Positions 7,167 through 10,984 of a stretch of 10,984 nucleotides of DNA are shown here, piece by piece. Location: NCBI RefSeq assembly GCF_009711475.1, contig NZ_SMMD01000845.1, positions 1 to 10,984 of the forward strand. Direction: 5' to 3'. A program made the translations under genes and the position numbers. How positions within the stretch are numbered: position 1 is the first letter of the stretch; each line of letters opens with the position of its first letter. The DNA is from Fulvivirga aurantia. Its GTDB lineage: Bacteria > Bacteroidota > Bacteroidia > Cytophagales > Cyclobacteriaceae. Below the pieces are notes generated by a model that had not been told where the DNA came from, did not search any database, and saw only the letters and a list, made by a program, of their open reading frames with translations.

Positions 7167-9237
7167 CATCATTCTCTTCTAGATTTTTAAGGTAATTATA
7201 AAACGCAACTTGTGATTGTATTTTTGGTTTGTTGTTTTTTACTCTAATGTTTTTGAGGTCTTCATCGATACAGCAAGCTTTGGTGTTGTCATTTAGCTGT
7301 ATTTCTAGCAGTTTCTTTATTTCAGCTCTGGCCTGTGTATCGTAAATAGGAAATACAACTTCTATGCGTCTGTATAGGTTACGTTTCATCCAATCTGCAG
7401 AACCCATAAACAGTTTCTCTTTGCCTCCATGATAGAAATAATAGACCCTACTGTGCTCTAAATAACGATCAACAATACGCTTCGCTGTTATATTTTCACT
7501 CATCCCTTTAATACCTGGCTTGATACAGCAAATTGCTCTAATAATAAGCTCTATTTTCACTCCTGCATTACTGGCTTCGTAGAGCTTCTCAATTACCTTA
7601 TCGTCCTGCATATTATTAAGCTTCAAAACGATTTTCGCCTTTTTACCGGCTTTAGCCTGGGCTATCTCATAATCAACCATTTCTTTGAAAGCATCCACCA
7701 TATTAAACTGAGAGACTAATAAATGCTTAAAAGTTTCAGGTTCTTTATTCTCATGCAAAAAGAGAAATACCTGATCGAGCTCATCCGTCATTTCTTCATG
7801 AGATGATAGTAAAGCCTCATCAGCATAAATTGAGGCAGTTTTCTCGTTGAAGTTACCCGTGCCAAAAAAGCCATATCGCTTTTGTTTACCGTGCGCCAGT
7901 CTTCTCTTGACCAAAGCCACTTTTGCATGCACTTTTAAGCCGGGAATACTGTAAACAATCGATACGCCAGCGGCTTTCATTTTCTCAGCCCAAAGTAGGT
8001 TGTTGTGCTCATCGAAACGGGCTTTGATTTCGACAAAAACAGTTACTTTTTTGCCATTGCTGGCAGCACTTATCAATGCATTGCTAATGAAAGAGTCTGG
8101 GGCAATTCTATAAAAAGTTGCTTTTATTTCCTCTACTGTCGGGTCCATAGAGGCTTCATTGAAAAACCGGAGTACGTAATCATAACTCTGGTATGGGAAA
8201 TGAAGCATTTTGTCTCCCTGATCAATGATTTCAAAAATAGATTTTCCGTTTTCTAAAGATTTTAATCGTATCGGAGGTAATGGCTCATTTTCCAATTTAG
8301 GCGAGAGAGGATTTACCAAATCCATAAGATCATGCATGTTGTGATATCTGCCTCCAGGTACGAGATCTTCTTCTTTGAGATCAAAGGCCGAAACTAAATA
8401 CGCTAGCATACTCCCCGGCATGGCGCGATCGTACAAAAACCTTGATGGAACTCCCAGATTTCGTTTTTCGATTTGCTTACGTATCTTTTTTACAAGATTT
8501 CCAGAGTATTCATCTTCTATATGCAAATCTGCATCTCGGTTTAATTTTACAGCATAACAGCCTTTGACCCGGTAGCCCGGAAATAGGAAAGAAATATTTT
8601 CTCTAATCACATCATCGATCATCATGTAATAGTGCATACCATCTAATTGTGGCAGCGAGACAAAACGATCCAGATTTTCTGTCGGTATTCTAAGGTGAGC
8701 AAAATGTTGTTTCTCATATACATCCTCCAGATCTACGGCAAAGTACAATGCCCGATTATCGAGATAAGGTGGGCTCGAATTTTTGGCTGTCATTACGATA
8801 GGCTGTAGGTAAGAGAGCACTTTGCTTTTAAAAAAGTGCTCTATAAAACTTCTGTGCTCATCGTGCACTTCCTCATTTCTATAAAGGATTATGCCATGCT
8901 CTTTCAGCTCTGGCAATATTACTTCTCTCTTAATGATACCAAACTCCTCAAGCTGTCTGTTTACTTCTTTGAGTATAAGCTCAAGTGTTTCACTAGGCTT
9001 TCGATTAAAACGCTTATTAATTTTCTTTTTATCAATATCGACTATGCTTCTAAGAGCCGCTACCCTAACTCTAAAAAACTCATCTAAGTTGGAAGAGTAT
9101 ATAGCTAAAAATTTAACGCGCTCATACAGTGGCACGCTCTTGTCAGCCGCCTCCATAAGCACCCTGTAATTGAAAGAAAGCCAACTGATGTCTCTTTCAA
9201 AGTATCTGTAATCGGTATCTAAATTTTCTGTTGCCAT
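7129..9237 (-). CDS. ppk1: Polyphosphate kinase 1
   Basis: PPK1 reversibly polymerises the gamma-phosphate of ATP into polyphosphate, usually at the inner membrane. The 702 residues match full family length. In order they show the N-terminal signature RYFERDISWLSFNYRVL (11-27) and YSSNLDEFFRVRVA (47-60), the HFPYQSYD segment (346-353), and YSIPGLKVHAKVALV (429-443). The last contains H437, equivalent to the autophosphorylated His435 of E. coli. FFGTGNFNEKTASIYAD (457-473) follows, then RYLEHSRVYYF (591-601) with H595, equivalent to the second catalytic His592, and GSADWMKRNLYRRIE (612-626). All key residues are present. The start at 9235-9237 is fixed by the signature beginning at residue 11. 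The upstream gene's terminator ends 14 bases before this ATG. The lysine- and glutamate-rich C-terminal tail overlaps the convergent HD-PycTM gene. Confidence 0.97.
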   Translation of the reverse strand: MATENLDTDYRYFERDISWLSFNYRVLMEAADKSVPLYERVKFLAIYSSNLDEFFRVRVAALRSIVDIDKKKINKRFNRKPSETLELILKEVNRQLEEFGIIKREVILPELKEHGIILYRNEEVHDEHRSFIEHFFKSKVLSYLQPIVMTAKNSSPPYLDNRALYFAVDLEDVYEKQHFAHLRIPTENLDRFVSLPQLDGMHYYMMIDDVIRENISFLFPGYRVKGCYAVKLNRDADLHIEDEYSGNLVKKIRKQIEKRNLGVPSRFLYDRAMPGSMLAYLVSAFDLKEEDLVPGGRYHNMHDLMDLVNPLSPKLENEPLPPIRLKSLENGKSIFEIIDQGDKMLHFPYQSYDYVLRFFNEASMDPTVEEIKATFYRIAPDSFISNALISAASNGKKVTVFVEIKARFDEHNNLLWAEKMKAAGVSIVYSIPGLKVHAKVALVKRRLAHGKQKRYGFFGTGNFNEKTASIYADEALLSSHEEMTDELDQVFLFLHENKEPETFKHLLVSQFNMVDAFKEMVDYEIAQAKAGKKAKIVLKLNNMQDDKVIEKLYEASNAGVKIELIIRAICCIKPGIKGMSENITAKRIVDRYLEHSRVYYFYHGGKEKLFMGSADWMKRNLYRRIEVVFPIYDTQARAEIKKLLEIQLNDNTKACCIDEDLKNIRVKNNKPKIQSQVAFYNYLKNLEENDASLEQEKRASLL

Positions 9238-9251
9238 CGCTCTTTATAACT

Positions 9252-9279
9252 AAAAAAAGGAGGCTTTGTTGGCCTCCTT
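9252..9279 (-). terminator. Rho-independent terminator between the lipoprotein gene and ppk1
   Basis: On the minus strand an 8-bp stem AAGGAGGC/GCCTCCTT (9279-9272 with 9264-9257) encloses a 7-base loop. It runs into seven T, complementary to A 9252-9258. It lies 22 bases after the lipoprotein stop (9302-9304) and is oriented to end minus-strand transcription. The T-run finishes 14 bases before the ppk1 ATG, so the hairpin would also lie in the ppk1 leader if ppk1 is read from further upstream. Confidence 0.82.
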
Positions 9280-9301
9280 CTATAAAATTCTAACTTTTTT
9301 A

Positions 9302-10984
9302 CTAGTTGCCTGTTTCGAAAACTTTTATAGTTCCGTCATCTTCAGACGATACAACCAGCAAACTCTTTCTAGTAGGACTATGTGCAGCGTTGATAAAGAC
9401 CAAACCTTCAGGTGCATCTCCTACAGCCAACATCGTTAAAAACTCAGGGCTTTCTGGGTCACTAACGTCATAGACGGCTACAGCATTTACTCTTTCGAGA
9501 CCAATAAAAGCTACCGGGCTGCCATTTACATAGCCGATAACAACTGCTTCCGGCTCAACCCCTTTATCATCACTCCTTCCATCATCATACACTCCAAAAT
9601 TATTTGCCTCCACTTCCAGCTCATTGCCACTATCCCAAACCAGTTCTCCAGATGAGCCATCCCATATAGAAAAAGAGCGAGCTCCATAAGACCAAATTTT
9701 ATCAAAATCATTGTCTTCATCAGGGTCACCATTGGCAATGGTTAATTTCAACCTACCCAAATTTTCATCGAGTTGTAGGGTAGCTGCATCTGGAAATTCA
9801 GTCGGGTCCAACGTAACATTGCCGACTCGATCCTCGCCCACATAACCAGGTATACCTTCATACTCTCTGGCATCCCCCTCATTGGCAGATAATACGTATA
9901 AGTCTCCACCTACCTCATAACTGGCCAAACCATCAGGCTGATACATACCAAAAGCCTGAACCGTTCTAAACTCCACCTTAGAGTCGGCATCACTAGGATC
10001 AATTTCGTTACCTGCTACCGAGTAGTCTTTGAGGCCTAGAGGAATGATGTCAACAATAGACTTAGACATCAGATCAATAATCGCTAACCCATTGTTTTCC
10101 TGCAGAGCAACATACGCCTTACTATTATCAGGAGCTATGGTCACGAACTCAGGCTCTACATCCATCGACAAAGTTGCATTAGGGCCAAACACCCGGAAGG
10201 CATCTTTAGCCAGGCCATCAACCTCATTATTAAACCCATCAAAAGTAAGTGTAAGAACAGAAAAGTTATCTGTGTCAATTATTGTTACAGAGCCCTTGGG
10301 ATCTATCAGGTAATTATCATCAGGTTCGCCTTCATTGGCCGCAACAATTAGCTTACCATCATGAGAAAAAGTGACCATGTCTGGCAAAGCACCGGCTTCA
10401 AGCACTTGATAAGGTGATGAAAGGTCACTAAGCTTCCAGATTACTATTGAGCCATTATCTGTACTAGTGTTTGCTTCTATTGCTGCAGCTAGATATAGTT
10501 TACTAGCGGCTACACTATTTACACCTCCGCCAAGGGCACTTACATCTATACTTGAGCTAACTGATAAACTTGACGGGTCGCTGAAGTCTATCACATCTAT
10601 TTGCGAACCTCCATCATTGTTTACTACAAATAGTCGCTGATTGACTGCATCATAAGCAGATATCTCAGCTGCTCCCTCTCCACCAATTGTTAAGCTATTT
10701 ACTTCAGCAAAAGTCGAGGCATCTTCTTCCGGGGGCTCAACATCAACACGCAAAGTAGAAGAAGCTTCACCATCATTGATTGTAAGTGTAACGGTGTAAG
10801 ACCCAAACTCTTCATAGGTAACTGAAGGTTGGGCTTCATTAGAAGATTCTCCATTCCCAAAATCCCAATCATAAGACGTAGTTCCTTCTGATGATATTGG
10901 AGTAAAGCTTACAGTTAGAAAATTCTGCTCATAAGTAAAACGGGTAAATGCATTGTCGAGCACCGCATCATCATCTTCCTTACA
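9302..10984 (-). CDS. Surface lipoprotein with PKD and choice-of-anchor I domains, 5'-truncated
   Basis: The frame is open to the window edge, giving 560 visible residues. The last codon in the window (10984-10982) is Cys, followed by KEDDDA. A lipobox Cys followed by K-(D/E)2 is the lipoprotein surface-export signal described in Bacteroidota, so the signal peptide (about 20 residues) should lie just outside. A PKD domain spans about residues 15-83 (YDWDFGNGE, then YEEFGSYTVTLTIND). The rest, about 90-560, is a choice-of-anchor I family beta-propeller-like domain. It shows repeated blades such as LPDMVTFSHDGKLIVAANEG, EPEFVTIAPDNSKAYVALQE and LYVLSANEGDAREYEG, and ends in DDGTIKVFETGN. There is no C-terminal sorting domain after the propeller, consistent with lipid anchoring rather than T9SS export. 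Relatives have been annotated as alkaline-phosphatase- or phytase-like; the ligand or enzymatic role is unknown. The GTG at 10963 is internal, not the start. Confidence 0.9.
   Translation of the reverse strand, partial: CKEDDDAVLDNAFTRFTYEQNFLTVSFTPISSEGTTSYDWDFGNGESSNEAQPSVTYEEFGSYTVTLTINDGEASSTLRVDVEPPEEDASTFAEVNSLTIGGEGAAEISAYDAVNQRLFVVNNDGGSQIDVIDFSDPSSLSVSSSIDVSALGGGVNSVAASKLYLAAAIEANTSTDNGSIVIWKLSDLSSPYQVLEAGALPDMVTFSHDGKLIVAANEGEPDDNYLIDPKGSVTIIDTDNFSVLTLTFDGFNNEVDGLAKDAFRVFGPNATLSMDVEPEFVTIAPDNSKAYVALQENNGLAIIDLMSKSIVDIIPLGLKDYSVAGNEIDPSDADSKVEFRTVQAFGMYQPDGLASYEVGGDLYVLSANEGDAREYEGIPGYVGEDRVGNVTLDPTEFPDAATLQLDENLGRLKLTIANGDPDEDNDFDKIWSYGARSFSIWDGSSGELVWDSGNELEVEANNFGVYDDGRSDDKGVEPEAVVIGYVNGSPVAFIGLERVNAVAVYDVSDPESPEFLTMLAVGDAPEGLVFINAAHSPTRKSLLVVSSEDDGTIKVFETGN

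Noticed and set aside
5290..9237. A complete Pycsar anti-phage operon or defence island around the PycTM domain
   Set aside because: No nucleotide cyclase, toxin, restriction or mobile-element gene is present. The flanking genes are housekeeping (YjjX-type NTPase, ppk1), so only the effector-like domain is supported.
9302..9340. Type IX secretion C-terminal sorting domain on the choice-of-anchor I protein
   Set aside because: The protein ends within the last propeller strand (IKVFETGN), with no room for a sorting domain.
10961..10963. GTG start for the PKD/choice-of-anchor I protein
   Set aside because: The frame stays open to the window edge and encodes a lipoprotein-type CKEDDD upstream, so this GTG is an internal Val.

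Overview
The window is ordinary chromosomal DNA from a member of the Bacteroidota, most likely a Cytophagales-type marine or environmental bacterium. This is inferred from moderate-to-low GC, sparse Shine-Dalgarno sequences, two promoter candidates matching the Bacteroidota TAnnTTTG -7 element, a lipoprotein with a CKEDDD-type surface-export signal, and the gene families present. No lineage marker such as rRNA is present. There are no tRNAs, insertion sequences, CRISPR arrays or phage genes, and no gene-free stretch longer than 300 bases.

Layout. (1) Bases 1-790, plus strand: the 3' end of a RidA-family enamine/imine deaminase gene, then with zero spacing a 156-residue hypothetical protein with two C-terminal membrane segments. 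(2) Bases 819-3493, plus strand: a candidate promoter, gltX, a 77-residue highly charged hypothetical, and an AIM24/TIGR00266 family gene, packed with gaps of 4 and 1 bases. A strong terminator hairpin for this operon lies inside the coding sequence of the convergent neighbour. (3) Bases 3384-3992, minus strand: an ICMT-like integral membrane methyltransferase family protein. (4) Bases 4040-5811, plus strand: a candidate promoter, a LYS1-like saccharopine/alanine dehydrogenase family gene, and a YjjX-type inosine/xanthosine triphosphatase gene joined through TGATG. (5) Bases 5940-7166, plus strand: an HD-domain phosphohydrolase fused through a basic coiled-coil linker to a Pycsar-effector-type transmembrane domain (PycTM). 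Its 3' end overlaps by 38 bases the 3' end of (6) ppk1, polyphosphate kinase, on the minus strand (7129-9237). (7) Bases 9302-10984, minus strand, 5' end outside the window: a PKD plus choice-of-anchor I beta-propeller-like lipoprotein, followed by a clear terminator that sits only 14 bases before the ppk1 start codon.

Functionally, most of the window is housekeeping: translation (GluRS), metabolite damage control (RidA, nucleotide sanitation), amino-acid metabolism and polyphosphate synthesis. The most unusual gene is the HD-PycTM fusion. It carries the membrane effector domain of cyclic-pyrimidine anti-phage signalling, but no cyclase gene is next to it, and it has a nucleotide-hydrolase-type domain attached. 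I do not see a complete defence operon. Other points worth checking are the terminator embedded in a convergent gene, the terminator or possible attenuator directly ahead of ppk1, and the surface-lipoprotein signal at the last codon of the window.
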